A DNA stretch of 64,000 nt from Nephrocerus scutellatus (Eukaryota > Arthropoda > Insecta > Diptera > Pipunculidae): NCBI GenBank assembly GCA_947095585.1, contig OX352764.1:1721001-1785000 (forward strand). Direction: 5' to 3'. Below the pieces are notes generated by a model. That model ran no database searches. It was not told the DNA's origin and saw nothing but the letters and a program-made list of their open reading frames with translations. The first letter of the stretch is position 1, and each line of letters starts with the position of its first letter. The translations under genes were made by a program, and so were the position numbers. Positions 36,780 to 48,703 of this stretch are shown here, in pieces.

Positions 36780-36890
36780 GCCAACGAAATAAAAGACAGC
36801 TGGCGGTTCAAAAATGGAGCGCTACTGGAAAGAACAACGCGTTTCCATTGTTGAACAATATTCTAAAAAGAGTGAAGGTTTGGGATGCCA
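36780..36890 (+). mobile_element. Mariner-like transposase N-terminal remnant
   Basis: The frame from 36814 begins MERYWKEQRVSIVEQYSKKS, the start of the helix-turn-helix region of insect mariner-like transposases. Similarity stops abruptly after about 22 residues. The preceding 30 bp (GACAGCTGGCGGTTCAAAA) may be leader. No inverted repeat was found at either side, so the boundaries are approximate. Confidence 0.5.
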
Positions 36891-37089
36891 TGGGTCTTCT
36901 TCTACTTCCTGCGTAAATTTTGTAAGACCCTCTACAAAGATAAGCTCAATTAATTATAATTTCTCGTTCTGTATTTTACTGCCCCTAAAAATGTTGTGTC
37001 AAATACTTTGTTTTCCATGGAGATAGCCAACTTTTCGGCTCCTTATGAAATCTCGGCTTCGTTCAGTTGAAGAGTCTGTACTCAAAAAA

Positions 37090-37225
37090 AATTATTCTTT
37101 TTATTTAAAACTTCTTTTCGGATATCGCCTCCCCCTCATTAGTGTGCAAAAATATATCGCGCACAACACGAATGGTCGAAGAAGCTAACCCTGGACCACA
37201 ACAGTCTGTCGCGCCAAATATTATT
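37090..37225 (+). mobile_element. tRNA-derived SINE, 5'-truncated and diverged copy
   Basis: Aligns with the 3' half of the SINE at 34439-34671: GTGTGCAAAAATATATCGCG, CACAACACGAATGG, GGACCACAACAGTCTGTCGC and the terminal GCGCCAAATATTATTA. It lacks the tRNA-like head and most of the body. It is more diverged than the other copies, so probably older. Confidence 0.75.
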
Positions 37226-37229
37226 AGTT

Positions 37230-39617
37230 TTGTAAAATTAGAAAAGTTAGGCAACAATCAATTACTTTGGCAATAAAAATAAAAATTAAAATAAAATGTA
37301 GAGTTAATCGGTTTTTGAAAATAAGGATGTGAGAGCAACAGGACAGCATTGCGTGCTTGGTCAAGAATGAGGGATCATCCTGCCTTGATCCTCATCCTCA
37401 GATTACTCAAAATAATTCGCACATATTTCACCTTCGCTGTATGAGAATATCCTTCTTTATATTCAAAGGACAAGCGGAGAAATTTGTTTACTGCTTGTAT
37501 ATCCTTGTATCCTTGTTGGAAGCAAAAAACGAACTCAAAGTAAACATCAAGAGGATGGAATGAACGAACGTGCGAACGTTAATGCACGTCCCCTGCGACA
37601 GCGTCCGTTGGTTGGGTAGGGTTGCCTCAGTTGCTTAAGTTGCACGTGATCTGAATTCGTTTGCCGGCGTCTAAGATGAATAATGCCCCGACGATTCTAC
37701 AATATGTTGCGAGAGTGTGCGACGTATATATGTGAGTCCGCTGAGGCGGAAAATTCATGTTCCAACGCAGCCAGACAGTCGGTCGAGTCGACAGACTGTG
37801 AAGCTTATAGTGCTGATCCGAATCCATCCGGCTGCTTCATCATTTGGAATTAACGTGGCTCTAATGCGCTGTGTTTCTGTCTGTTTGTTTGTTTGTATTC
37901 GTCCAACTCGGTGAAAATGTAAACAGTTGGATCCGCTACACGCTACCGCATTACACGAAATCATGTCCTGGCTTACAAATCACTTAATATTGAACTCTGA
38001 TCTACCCTTACCATCATCAGTAGTCGCCAGCAGTTAGGGAGGAGTCTACCCCCAGCACTGCCTGCCATTTATGGTTGACCACCACCACCCACCCCATGGA
38101 AAATTCGCGTGCCATCGTATAAATAGAGCTTCAGTTCTTTGTGTGGCGGATGGCTTGGAGGGGGCATCACACGTTCGCTTCAACTCTTAATTGGAAAACT
38201 TAATTTCGTGCCGACGTTTAATTAGATGTTTGCCTGCACCGGGTAATGGTTTGCGTGTGTAGGTGTAGGTGAGCATCCCGGCATAGTCACGCAAGAATGC
38301 TTCGCATGTCGGGGATTCTGTTTGCTTTCTGTCTACTCTGCTCTGCCGTCGTGACCAACTGAGAAAAAGTCAGTTAGCGCGAACTCTTGCCGCCCTTCAC
38401 CACCACATTGATGTCTAGCTTCCAGCCCCTCTCCGTGCTGCTTCTGAAGCTGCATTGGAAGCGGTTGTGAATCAATCTTTGTCTCTTCACTCACAAGCGA
38501 ACCGCGGCGACCTTCGCTTTTCCGTTCGTTTATTCTGCACTCATGCAACGGATGGTGTGGGTGGTGGGCGGTGGGCATCGCGTCGACTAGAGTCATCCTT
38601 TCATGAACATAAATCATTTTTGACCCGTCTGTCTGTAACAGTTTTTGACCTTTTACAGTCGGTCGGTCGACGCTGGAGTAGAGAATTGTCATGCTGCGCT
38701 GTGCATCTTCCGTCTGAGATGGCTTAAGCTTCCTCATCCGTTGCAAAGGAATGCTATGGAGTATTTCTCCTCGTGACTGCTACTGACACACAGTTTCAGA
38801 TTAAGATGCTGTTGGACTTCAAAAATGTGTCTTCAATTCCCAGAAAGACGGCACTCGCCACATGGCAAGGCGTCGCACGCAAGTCGCTACTTGCCACTCT
38901 CCGTCATCTGCAGGAGCATCAGCTCTGTGGATGGAACGAGGGAAATTCATTTATCATAAAGAACGGCCACGAAGGCCAAAGCAGATGGAACTTCTGTTAA
39001 TGTGCTGTGGGAATCGTTGTTCGTTTCGATGCATCTTCTTCGTTTTCTCCTGTCAGTTTGCCAGAATTTTCACTTTTGAGGTGGATCTCTGCCCCGAGAT
39101 CTGCCCTTGATGGGCGCCTTGTTAGTTTTGGCTGATGTTTTCCCTTCAAATCGCGCGGTACTTTTTGTGCAACAGCCAGGCTTCTGCTGTGTGTACTGAG
39201 TAGCTGCACTTGGCTAAGGCAAATGGATCAACAAGTTGGCGTTGCTGTATGGGTACGTTTAGGAGGCATTACCGCATTTCGGTCAATTACTTTCTTAATG
39301 CAAATAATATTTTCCGGTGGTCCCATTTAACCCAGATAAAATCCCACTCACAATTTTAATACAAAAATTATTGTTTTTCATCATTTTCGTATCTTAGGAT
39401 TACAATGAACACAGAAAATATAAAAATTATGAGCTAGAAAGAGGTTTTATGCAACAATGGGAATATTATGAGTAAATTCGTGTCAAATTCTGATATTCGT
39501 GGCACTGATAAGAAAATACGTACTTAAATGTCTTACAAGAAGTCAGAATTTCTAGTCATTCATGAAACGAGAAACGAAATCAATGTTCATCGTCCATTCC
39601 AACGCGTATTCACAATG
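37230..39617. other. No gene recognised
   Basis: About 2.4 kb of unique-looking sequence. Overlapping frames on both strands at 38333-38746 show no domain and are probably chance. A TATAAATA at 38118 has no correctly spaced initiator. No repeats are visible. Confidence 0.4.
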
Positions 39618-40672
39618 ATTTTCTAACCGTCAACTGTTCATCCATTCCAACGCTCAATCACAATAACTTTCCAACCGTTAACTCTTCCATTCCATCGCTT
39701 AAACACAACGACTTTCCAACCGTCAACTCGTCCATTACAACGCCAACTCAAAATGACTTTCCAACCGTCAACTCGTCCATTCCAACGCCCAATCAAAATT
39801 ACTTTCCAACCGTCAACTCGTCCATTCCAACGCCCAATCAAAATGATTTTCCAACCGTCAACTCGTCCATTCCAACGCCCAATCAAAATGACTTTCCAAC
39901 CGTCAACTCGTCCATTCCAACGCCAAATCAAAATGATTTTCCAACCGTCAACTCGTCCATTCCAACGCCCAATCAAAATGACTTTCCAACCGTCAACTCG
40001 TGCATTCCAACGCCCAATCAAAATGACTTTCCAACCGTCAACTCGTCCATTCCAACGCCCAATCAAAATGACTTTCCAACCGTCAACTCATCCATTCCAA
40101 CGCCCAATCAAAATGACTTTCCAACCGTCAACTCGTCCATTCCAACGCCCAATCAAAATGACTTTCCAACCGTCAACTCGTCCATTCCAACGCCCAATCA
40201 AAATGACTTTCCAACCGTCAACTCGTCCATTCCAACGCCCAATCAAAATGATTTTCCAACCGTCAACTCGTCCATTTCAACGCCCAATCAAAATGACTTT
40301 CCAACCGTCAACTCGTCCATTCCAACGCCCAATCAAAATGACTTTCCAACCGTCAACTCATCCATTCCAACGCCCAATCAAAATGACTTTCCAACCGTCA
40401 ACTCGTCCATTCCAACGCCCAATCAAAATGACTTTCCAACCGTCAACTCGTCCATTCCAACGCCCAATCAAAATGACTTTCCAACCGTCAACTCGTCCAT
40501 TCCAACGCCCAATCAAAATGACTTTCCAACCGTCAACTCGTCCATTCCAACGCCCAATCAAAATGACTTTCTAACCGTCAACTCGTCCATTCCAACGCCA
40601 AATCAAAATGACTTTCCACCGTCAACTCGTCCATTCCAACGCCCAATCAAAATGACTTTCCAACGTCATGGA
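39618..40672 (+). repeat. Minisatellite, 45 bp unit, about 23 copies
   Basis: The unit reads, in pieces, TTTCCAACCGTCAACTCGTC, CATTCCAACGCCCAATCAAA, ATGAC. The central units (39888-40570) are nearly identical. Edge units at 39618-39750 and 40571-40660 carry more substitutions and small deletions, the usual pattern of unequal exchange. Because 45 is a multiple of three, one plus frame stays open for 273 codons (MTFQPSTRPFQRPIK repeated) and one minus frame is also open (GRWNGRVDGWKVILI repeated). There is no surrounding gene structure, and I read both as by-products of the repeat. Confidence 0.95.
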
Positions 40673-40703
40673 AACGTTGATTAATCGTTAGCTTATGCAA
40701 TAT

Positions 40704-40956
40704 CTTGAGAAGCTTTCCGTGACAAGTTATTACTTTCGGACGTTTATCAGACTTTCGCGAGAGGTGGGACACCGTGAAAAAGGTTTTTGGTGTTGCTGAG
40801 GTTCGAACCACGAACCTCCTGCTCACAAGCCGTGCTCCTATCCACTGAGTCACGGCGCCCACTCCATATGTGTGCAAAAATATACATGCTCTGCACAAAT
40901 GGTTGCGAGAAGCTAGGCCTTGGACCGCAATGGTCTGTCGCGCTAATATTATTATC
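40704..40956 (+). mobile_element. tRNA-derived SINE with inverted head (twin-priming structure)
   Basis: The tail at 40862-40955 lies on the plus strand (GTGTGCAAAAATATACATGC, CACAAATGGTTGCGAGAAGC, GGTCTGTCGCGC). The head lies upstream on the minus strand, its 5' end touching the tail at about 40858: A box TGACTCAGTGG at 40852-40842, B box GGTTCGAACCT at 40809-40799, body ACTTGTCACGGAAAGCTTCT ending at about 40705. A middle piece present in the 34439 copy (CGGATCCGGCATTAAATTAT) is missing at the junction. The whole is flanked by ATGCAATAT at 40695-40703 and 40957-40965, so head and tail entered as one insertion. Confidence 0.85.
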
Positions 40957-40965
40957 ATGCAATAT

Positions 40966-41309
40966 TTTGTAATCCTTAGCGAAATTGGCGCATAAATTAG
41001 CACCTATAGCTCATCTTTGGCTCTTTCATCAGAGGTCAGAGCTAATTTGACGTCTCCTTCCCCAGCCACAGGCATTAGTTTTTGTCCGCTACAACTTCAC
41101 TTCATATTTTTCTGCCTTGGAAAATACATTTTCTAATCTTGGAACAATCGTCGCACGCTTGTTTTCCTATAGCGCAGCTTCTGCATTATTGCGTTCGCAG
41201 ATATTTTGTGCTGGAACTGTCAACTATACTGATTGGCTTATACTGGTCTGGCAGTCCGACTAAAAACAAGATACCTATCCATTCTTCTTAACAAGCTAAC
41301 TAGCTAACT
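40966..41309. other. No feature recognised
   Basis: About 340 bp between the SINE and the next LINE fragment with no supported gene or repeat. Confidence 0.4.
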
Positions 41310-42448
41310 AATAGTCTGGCAGTAAGCCCCCACAAAACAGAACTTGTCTACACTAGAAAATATAAAATTACACATGTTGACCCACCCTCTGTCAAGGGTA
41401 CAACCTTTTCTTTCTCTGATAAAGCCGAATATCTGAGTCTCATTCTGGATAGAAAGCTAAGCTGGAAACTTAATATGCAAGGAAGAGTTCGCAAAGCCAC
41501 AGCCGCACTCTTCTCCTATAAAAAAGCCATTGGTAACAAATGGTGCCTTCAACTCCGCATCACTCATTGCCTAGATATATAGGTAAATAAGTTAATAAGG
41601 TAATAAGGTACGGTGTGGTTATCTGGTGGACTGCCATCAGTTTAACCATCGGCTTGTCTATGCATGCACTAGATATTTCAACCGTTCAACCTAACACCAC
41701 TCGAAATTGTGCATCCTCCTAATGGACAAGAAAGGACAATCCTCTGTTATGAGTTTATTCAGGGTTCCGCCAGGAGATATAGACTACACCATCCCGCAAT
41801 TAAGGTTCAACAAATACTTCGAAGTATCTATCCCCTCCAGATCACTCTTGGAAGAAGGTGCTCTCTTGGAAGATGAATCAATAACGGTTCAAAAACTGAT
41901 GTTGGGGTAGGCGGAGGTGTTACCTCAAAGTGGCTAAATATTAGTCTCTCGCACTTTGACTGCAGTGTTTCTTAAGCAGAAATCATGGCGATAAAAGAAG
42001 TCCTGTCTTGGGTGTAGAGAAACGTTATATCCACTAAGGATATCCACATCTTCTCGGATAGTCAAGCTGTTTTGAGATCCCTAGAATTAGTCTCTATGAA
42101 CTCTATTGTAGCCCTAGACTGGGCTTATAGGCAAGCATGCAGTAAGGCTTGGTACATTTTCCAATGACTTCTGCAGAAGCTGCATAGATGAGGAGAAGGA
42201 AAAAACCATTCTTACCTTCTCTGCACATGTACAGCTCTTTCTATAAGCATTAAGCCTTGGAGCCCACTTTTAAAATGACCTTAACGATTTGTCAAGCTCT
42301 GATATCAACAGCCTTCTACGCTTCATTCGAAGCTCCAACTGGTTCAACGAGAAGGGTGACAATTTTTCTCGATCCATGTGACATCACAATGGATTATCAT
42401 TGGTCTAAGAGTTCAGGTTGCTTCCGAAAGCCCTCCCAACCTAACTTA
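41310..42448 (+). mobile_element. Group P LINE fragment (thumb, RNase H, 3' end)
   Basis: Encodes the reverse transcriptase thumb (SDKAEYLSLILDRKLSWKLN at 41418-41478, VRKATAALFSYKKAIGNKW). After a deletion it encodes the start of RNase H (IDYTIPQLRFNKYFEVSIPS at 41779, a frameshifted VGVGGGV, IHIFSDSQAVLRSLE at 42044-42090) and a shortened zinc-knuckle region (GTFSNDFCRSCIDEEKEKTI at 42152-42210). A short 3' untranslated region carries ATCACAATGGA at 42383. It ends in CCCAACCTAACTTAGG at 42435-42450, the CCTAA-type tail of the family. Frames are broken throughout. Confidence 0.75.
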
Positions 42449-42449
42449 G

Positions 42450-42830
42450 GGGTTTTGAGGCGGTCTTGAGTTAGGTCGGGAAGGGTGTTGAGGGGGTTGA
42501 TAGGGTCTTGAGGAGTTTTCAGATGGCCTTGAATGGGGTCTTGAGAGGATTTTAAGAGCGTGTTAAGATGGGTCTTGAGGTAATCGTGAGAACTTTTTTA
42601 AAGGGTCCTGAATGAAACTTGAGGAGGTTTTAAGAGGATTTTCAGTGGAGTCTTGAGCAGGTCTTAAGGGGTCCTTATGGGATCTTGAGGGGGCCTTAAC
42701 GATGTTTTGAGAGCGGCCCTGGTGGACTTTTGAAAGATCTTTAGGGGTATTAAGGACGTCTTGAGTAAGGGGATTTTGAGGGCGTCTTGGGAGTATTTTT
42801 TGCTGGTCTTGACGGGGTCTCTTCCTATGG
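42450..42830 (+). repeat. Degenerate G-rich short repeat array
   Basis: About 20 loose units built on GGTCTTGAGG / GGATTTTGAG / GGGGTCTTGAG. Unit length varies around 15-18 bp. It starts directly after the 3' tail of the group P copy and fades near 42830. It is the largest of four similar arrays in the window. Confidence 0.7.
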
Positions 42831-42839
42831 ACTTGGTGT

Positions 42840-45717
42840 TGTTCAAAAAAGGTTTAATTACTCGCATTACTCCATCACCCTCTGCAACAGTGTGTAGAAT
42901 TCGCCATTCGTTGCATTCAGTGCAAACAATTCCTACAAAGGTCAACGATTCCTAAAGAAAAAACAAAACTCTTGAGCTCATAAGAAAAAGAAAAACCTGT
43001 TGGACGCACCCCCTGCCCCTGCCCAGCTCGCACTTAAGAGCGTTCTTCAATCCACTTAACACGAGAACGGAAACAGAGCAGAGCGTCACACACACACACT
43101 TGTACGAGTAACTCATCTCTGCCGCAAGACAACAGAACACACTCACTCGTGGTTGGTCTCAGCAATCAGCCCAAAGCGGGATATGCACACGATGCTACAG
43201 GGTGATGTTGATGCTAAGTGTTGCGCTGCAAAAACATGCATTTTGCTGATGGCCGTTAAAGTGTCAGCGTAGACGGACAACAACAACTACGGTAAATACT
43301 CTGAGAGGAGAGGACTGAACCCGAGGCCTTTTTTGTATCGTCGGTGAGTGGAATTTTCGCCGTCTCCACATGTGTCACAAACAACAGCGAGACAGAAACA
43401 GAAGGATTCAATGGCTCTTAATAATGCCATCAACCTTTTCGAGTTGGAATTCCATAAGCTGTAGTAGGCGTGGGAGTTCCATTTGAGTACATATGGCATA
43501 TCATCACTCATCATGAGATGATGATGTCAAGTGAGTTCTTGAGCATCTGCTGCATATCGGCCTTGGCCGGGACATATCACTCTGCCTACCGGTACGACGA
43601 CATTCCTGACATCCTGCCAATACTTGAGCCACATCGAACTCCTACAGTCAAAAGCCGCTTAAGAGTCTAATTTTTCAATATTGTGTTGCGTCGTCGTCGT
43701 CGAGAGTTTCCAGCCAGTACTAGGCGACCGTCGTGCAGTCTTCTGGTCAAATGCACAAACTCCGGCCAGCATCTCTCGAGTAGCGGCGGAGCAGGGTGGT
43801 ATCTGTTTGTTTTGTGCGAATGAGCACGTTCGGTCGGAAAGTAGGTATAACCAGCTGTGCAGCAACAGGACCCCAACAAACAAACACAAAAGCATACTCG
43901 ACAGCTCCGGCATGAGTACCAACAACAAAACACAGAGACACACAACGATTCTGGGATGCATCCACGGACTGGCAAAGGATTTAAAATGGCAGAGGCAAAT
44001 TTTTAAGCTTTTGTGGAAATATTTACACTTCTTCTTCTTCTTGTTCTTCCGCTCGACACGTTGTTCTTGTTGGGCACTTGAAGGCTTTGTGTCGCTCCTT
44101 ATGCATGATGCGACCGGCGATATGAAAGGCGATATCTTCTGTTTGTTCGACTTGCGGTGAGGGGTGTGTAAGTCGGGTGCGCTGCGTCTCTCCTCAATTG
44201 CAAATACAGGGGATTTAATATTTGTTGTCTGTCATCGTCACAAATCGCTGTACTGTACTGGACTTTCCTCCGTTCAGTTCATTGTCTCTTTTGATTTCCT
44301 TCTCAGATGACGGATTAGGAGTCTTCTCGATACACTGACTGCTAATTTTATTTTCTATAAAAGAAATCGACAAAATATTATCCTACGGAGCTGTGGCAGA
44401 GTTCTGTTGTAAGCTATCGGAGTCGCCCCACGGCGGAACGAGTAGTGACGACACTCGACTTATATCTTTTCTGCTTAGCTGCTATGGAGGCTAAGAAGGA
44501 ACAACATTTCTCAAAATTAAATTATTATCTTCTTCTTATTTTGTAATCCTTTAGGACGACGTGACAATTACAATGAAATTCCGGGCGTATCGAGCCGTAG
44601 AAATTCCTTTCTTCGCAGTAGATTACAGACTTCAATGAGACCCCATCGAACCGACTAAGTATACGTTGGAGTATTGGGAGTATTTTGAACTTTGTTTACT
44701 TTTCTGTTCTTTTACTTGCGACTGCAATTGAGCTTGGAGTAAGGTCATTGATATGCTCGTAAATTGCCATTACCTCACATTCAGTTTACAAACGCTCCAA
44801 GTTTTTGTTAGTAGCAAATAGGATAAATGCATTGTCGGTATTTGTATGATCCAGTTGGCAGGACTCAAAAAATAAATACTAATTGCAGTCTGCTAATCCA
44901 GACAAAACCGGATGAGAATTAAAAGATCCATTCGCTCATTCGCACAAAAACATTTCTGACCCGCCCGACGTACTACGAAGAAGTTATTTCGAAGACTATT
45001 CCTCCAACATAGTCTTTGTTCGCAGCGCCAAAATAGTAATCAACCTAATATGTGCTCGTTCTGCAACGTAGCATCGCATCGGCTAGAATCGGAAAAGAAA
45101 CAAAATAACTGCCTCGTCGTCGATTCCATCGCACTCCAGTTTTCAGCTCTAATCAGTTTGCTGCACATTTTGCAGCTGTCTCCATGCTGCCAGATTGTGC
45201 GTTGCTGCCGCCTGTACCTGTGAGTATTGAACGCTCTATGGGAGTGATCTACATTCGTACTTGTGCAGTTGCTAGAGTCTGAAACGATCTCAATATTCGC
45301 AAATTCGCTGGGTCAGATGGTTTTTTTGCCCATTAGTTCTGAAGAGGTGTACTTCCAAGCTGGCATTGCCATTGCGTTAGCTTTTCCGTCTATCCTATTC
45401 TTCTGGACTCTTCCCGGGAAGTTGAAAAACAGCCTTTGGCCAACCTATAAAATCGAGTAGAATTTCACGCCTCCAAAGCCCAATGCTGTCGTCTAAGCAA
45501 ATCTTACATAGCTCCGCCTTGCTACAAGGGTAGCATACCGCTCCCAAGCCCGGCTAAAGTAGGAAGGTTTGAGACAACGGACTTGTCCTATCCTCAGTAG
45601 AAGTTATTTCTTATCAAAGGTGGAACAGCATACGCCGATGGATGCATGGCTATGAGGGTGATTAGTTGAAAACTAGCATGTGTCCGTCGAAGCCTCGTTT
45701 TCAGTCCACGAACGCAT
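42840..45717. other. No gene recognised
   Basis: About 2.9 kb. Several frames overlap on opposite strands at 43659-44160 and none shows a domain; the longest (159 codons) is low-complexity and Cys-rich by chance. The region 44160-45600 is ordinary unique-looking sequence. Confidence 0.4.
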
Positions 45718-47466
45718 TTGAAAAAAAGGTTCTGTATTACAAGCAGGGTAAATAGGTTATCCGGTAAAATCTTCAGTCCGAATAAGGTTAACTGGGCAAT
45801 AGGCTCTTTTAAACCTTTTAAAGCTCCCGGCGGTTATGGGATCTTTCCAGCGCTTCTACAGAAGGCTATGGTTCCTATCTTACCGGGTATGATTACTTTA
45901 TTTAGAGCTAGCTACAAATGGGGATACATCCTATTATCTGGACATAGGTAAATGTGATATTTATCCCCAAACCAGGCAATAGGCCTAGTGAGCTGTCTAA
46001 ATCATACACAGCTATAAGTCTAACATTACTTGTCCTCAAAACCATGGATGATGTTGATGTTCATATTAGAGGCCGGTTAGAATTGTCTATCCCTCTGCAC
46101 TCAGTTCGCGTACAGGAAAAGCAAAAGCACAGAAGGTGCCCTTCACTATCTTTTGAAGAAGATAGAAGGAAATTTTCGTTCCAAGACCTTCCTCGACATT
46201 GAGTGTGCTTTCGATAACATTTGCTACGACTCTATTGCAAGGCCAATCAGTAGCAGAGGTATCGAAGATTCGAACAATCATTGTATAAGGGCCATACTTG
46301 AAAGTCTAGATATTATTTCCTCCTCGGGAGTAGTGTCTGTTGTCTGTGATGGCAGTTAGTCTTCTAGTCGATCTTCACAGATCAGGCTACATCGCCATTG
46401 GTTATGAGGATGTTTTGGCGATTTTTATTAGCGGTACAGTGTTTACCGCTAGAGTGTCATGCCAGGTGCTTTACTACACGTTTTAGAATGATGCATCAGT
46501 GAAGGACTATACATCAATCATTGAAAAGAAGACTGGTCGATTTGGGACCTATCAGCATCAAAGGTACCACGTTAGATTATTCCAGTGAGAATATCTCGGC
46601 GTTTTTCTTGAAAAACGGCTCAACTGGAACTCTCATATCAAGTCCCTCATCGAACGCACCACAAGGGCGTTTTGGGCCAGTCTATGTCCTAACATTATAC
46701 ATTGGATGTATACAATGATGGTGAGACCTGTTATCACGTACGCGGCCATCGTTTGGTGTCCGAAAGTTCTTGAACGGACAATGGCAACTAAGCTTCAGAA
46801 GCTACATAGAATTGCCTGTCTCTGTATAACGGGTGCTATGCGCACCTGCCCTACGACAGCACTAAAAGCTGTTGTAGGCCCATGTCCTGCTCTGCCAATA
46901 TTTATCAGGAAGACGGCTGCTATTAAGGTGCAACTAGAATACGGGTACAAACCAAAAAATTCTGGACCCAATCCCTGACACTATGGTCAGGGAGTGCTAT
47001 TTCGGCAGTTTATTTGAGGTAGAAATATTGAACCGGGCAAACTAGTGCGATGGTGTTCCTGCACTGGACGCAATAGGTCTGGTCTAGTTCGCTGATGAAT
47101 CGAAGATGGAACGTGGAGTTGGAGCTGGTGTCTTTGGACCCAACATCAAAGTCTCGATGTTGTCCCACTGTTTCCCAGGTAGAGATCTGCGCCAGGATTA
47201 ACCTTAGTAAGGGAATTGAAGGCGCTAGAATATATATCTTTTCAGATAGGCAGGTAGCACTTAGAGCGCTGCGGTCCAATTAGATGGATTCGATATCAGT
47301 CAAAAGCTGTTACGCTGCACTGCAATCTCTTGCCAGATACAACAAAGTCAAACTCGGTTGGGTCACTGGTCATCAGGAAAATGCAGGCAACGAATCTGCA
47401 GAAGAACTAGCTAAGGCTGGCTCGGAATCTGCGTTCATATGACCTGAACTCTACTGTGGTATCAAC
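45718..47466 (+). mobile_element. Group Q LINE, reverse transcriptase to RNase H, decayed
   Basis: Blocks in order are: FKPFKAPGGYGIFPALLQKA at 45810-45870; FRASYKWGYI and IFIPKPGNRPSELSKSY at 45900-46005; the palm start KTMDDVDVHIRGRLELS; a decayed FLDIECAFDN at about 46190-46220; IGYEDVLAIFISGT-like catalytic region with YADD changed to YEDV at about 46398-46430; the thumb NGSTGTLISS region; the connection YTMMVRPVITYAAIVWCPKV at 46707; RIACLCITGAMRTCPTTALK; then RNase H pieces at about 47090-47450 (IYIFSDRQVALRALRSN, GHQENAGNESAEELAKAGSE). It stops at INWAV (about 47463), where a CR1-like 3' end begins. Many frameshifts are present. Confidence 0.8.
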
Positions 47467-47720
47467 TGGGCTGTATGTTGCCAGATCCATGCCACCTCTC
47501 CTCAAATTCAACCGCAATACTCGTGGAACCAAGCTCTATCTTTCCACATCACTATGATCAAAAGGAATTCAAGACACAAGCTCGTAGACATCTCTTTCTC
47601 CTCTTTTTCTCCTCCTTTGCTTCACTCCCACGCTGTGTCAAGCATATAGCCGAATATTATTAGGGTGCGAACCCATTTTCGCGGGCGCAAAAAATTACAG
47701 TATCATTTAACATATAGCTG
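47467..47720 (+). mobile_element. CR1-like LINE 3' end abutting the group Q copy
   Basis: Encodes a shortened C-terminus (MPPLLKFNRNTRGT, then FKTQARRHLFL and a Cys/Pro-rich end) matching the copy at 50850-51290 (IPPILQSNRNTRAS, FKTHVQRHIT). The stretch normally lying between these two pieces is reduced. The 3' untranslated part (TAGGGTGCGAACCC) corresponds to ATAAGGGTGCAAACCC at 51275. The junction with the group Q element at about 47466 is sharp. Confidence 0.65.
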
Positions 47721-48703
47721 AGTTTCAGTGCAAACATTTTGAGGTTGATATATATTCCGAGTAATTCACTTAATCGAATAGTTCATATAATTGAGAGTCT
47801 ACTGTATTTAGATTTTATTTTCGATGGCGATACAAACGAAAGTAAATAGTATGTTTTTTGTTGTTGTTGTCCCGGCAGCTAATTCTTTTCGAACTCTAAC
47901 TAAGAAAACTCTGTGTATTTCCAATCAGAAGTGAAAAATATTGATGATTGTAAGTCGGGAATAGGAGCTGGCGTGGCGCAAATGCGAATTCCACAATTAG
48001 TCAGGTTTCACAATTACCACTTTGCGGTATGTTTCCACAGGGCAGTGCAATCGCCTCTTAATTAAGTATTAATTAGCACTTCCCACAATGGGTATGCCCC
48101 TTTCAGTTTTGCTCGCCAAGCGATTAATTTATCGAGTTGGTCTCGTGGCCACCACTGCAGAAACTATTTCTGGTATTTCTGCGGGACCCGAACGATGAGC
48201 GCTCCATCTCAGTTGAGGATTTTGATTTTGAGCTTCGTAGAGTGCTTCCGTTTCGACAAAATCAAAAACCAAATAAATTGCTGCTGATGCTGATTCTGAG
48301 CTGCATGATCGAAACTACTTTGCATTTTGGCGAGGGTTGGTGAGGCGAACGCAATCGATTGTGTCTGCTACAGGCGTTTAGCGGCACACTGTCAACACTT
48401 CACCATCCCAACTTCATGTATTATGCATTCGCATTTTGATCGACCGCACCTCACAGTACGCGTAGTTGATTTTCATAACTCGTTGGGGTTCAAGTGCGGA
48501 ATCGCACTCAATCAGTGCACAGAGGAGTTCGATTTTACACCAACGCGTCGCAAGGAATAGTGTGAACTGTGAATTGCCGTTTGCCTAAATGGTTTGCTGG
48601 TGATTCTCTTTGTGTCTTTTCATGAGATGAGTCAATGAACGGTGAACCGTAATGACGGAGAGTAAGTTGCATAAGATATAGATACATCCTAAGCAGATCA
48701 CCA
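47721..48703. other. No gene recognised
   Basis: About 980 bp of AT-rich sequence with no supported gene or repeat; short frames at 48137-48560 show no domain. Confidence 0.4.

Noticed and set aside
38118..38136. TATAAATA followed by a TCAGTT initiator-like motif
   Set aside because: The initiator is only about 15 bp from the TATA box instead of about 30, and no gene follows.
39753..40574. 273-codon open frame as a repetitive protein gene
   Set aside because: Open frames exist on both strands simply because the unit is 45 bp without stops. There is no start context, signal peptide, exon structure or non-repeat coding part.
43659..44160. Long overlapping frames on both strands, up to 159 codons
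   Set aside because: Cys- and Val-rich translation with no domain, frames on opposite strands of similar length, and no splice signals consistent with an exon.
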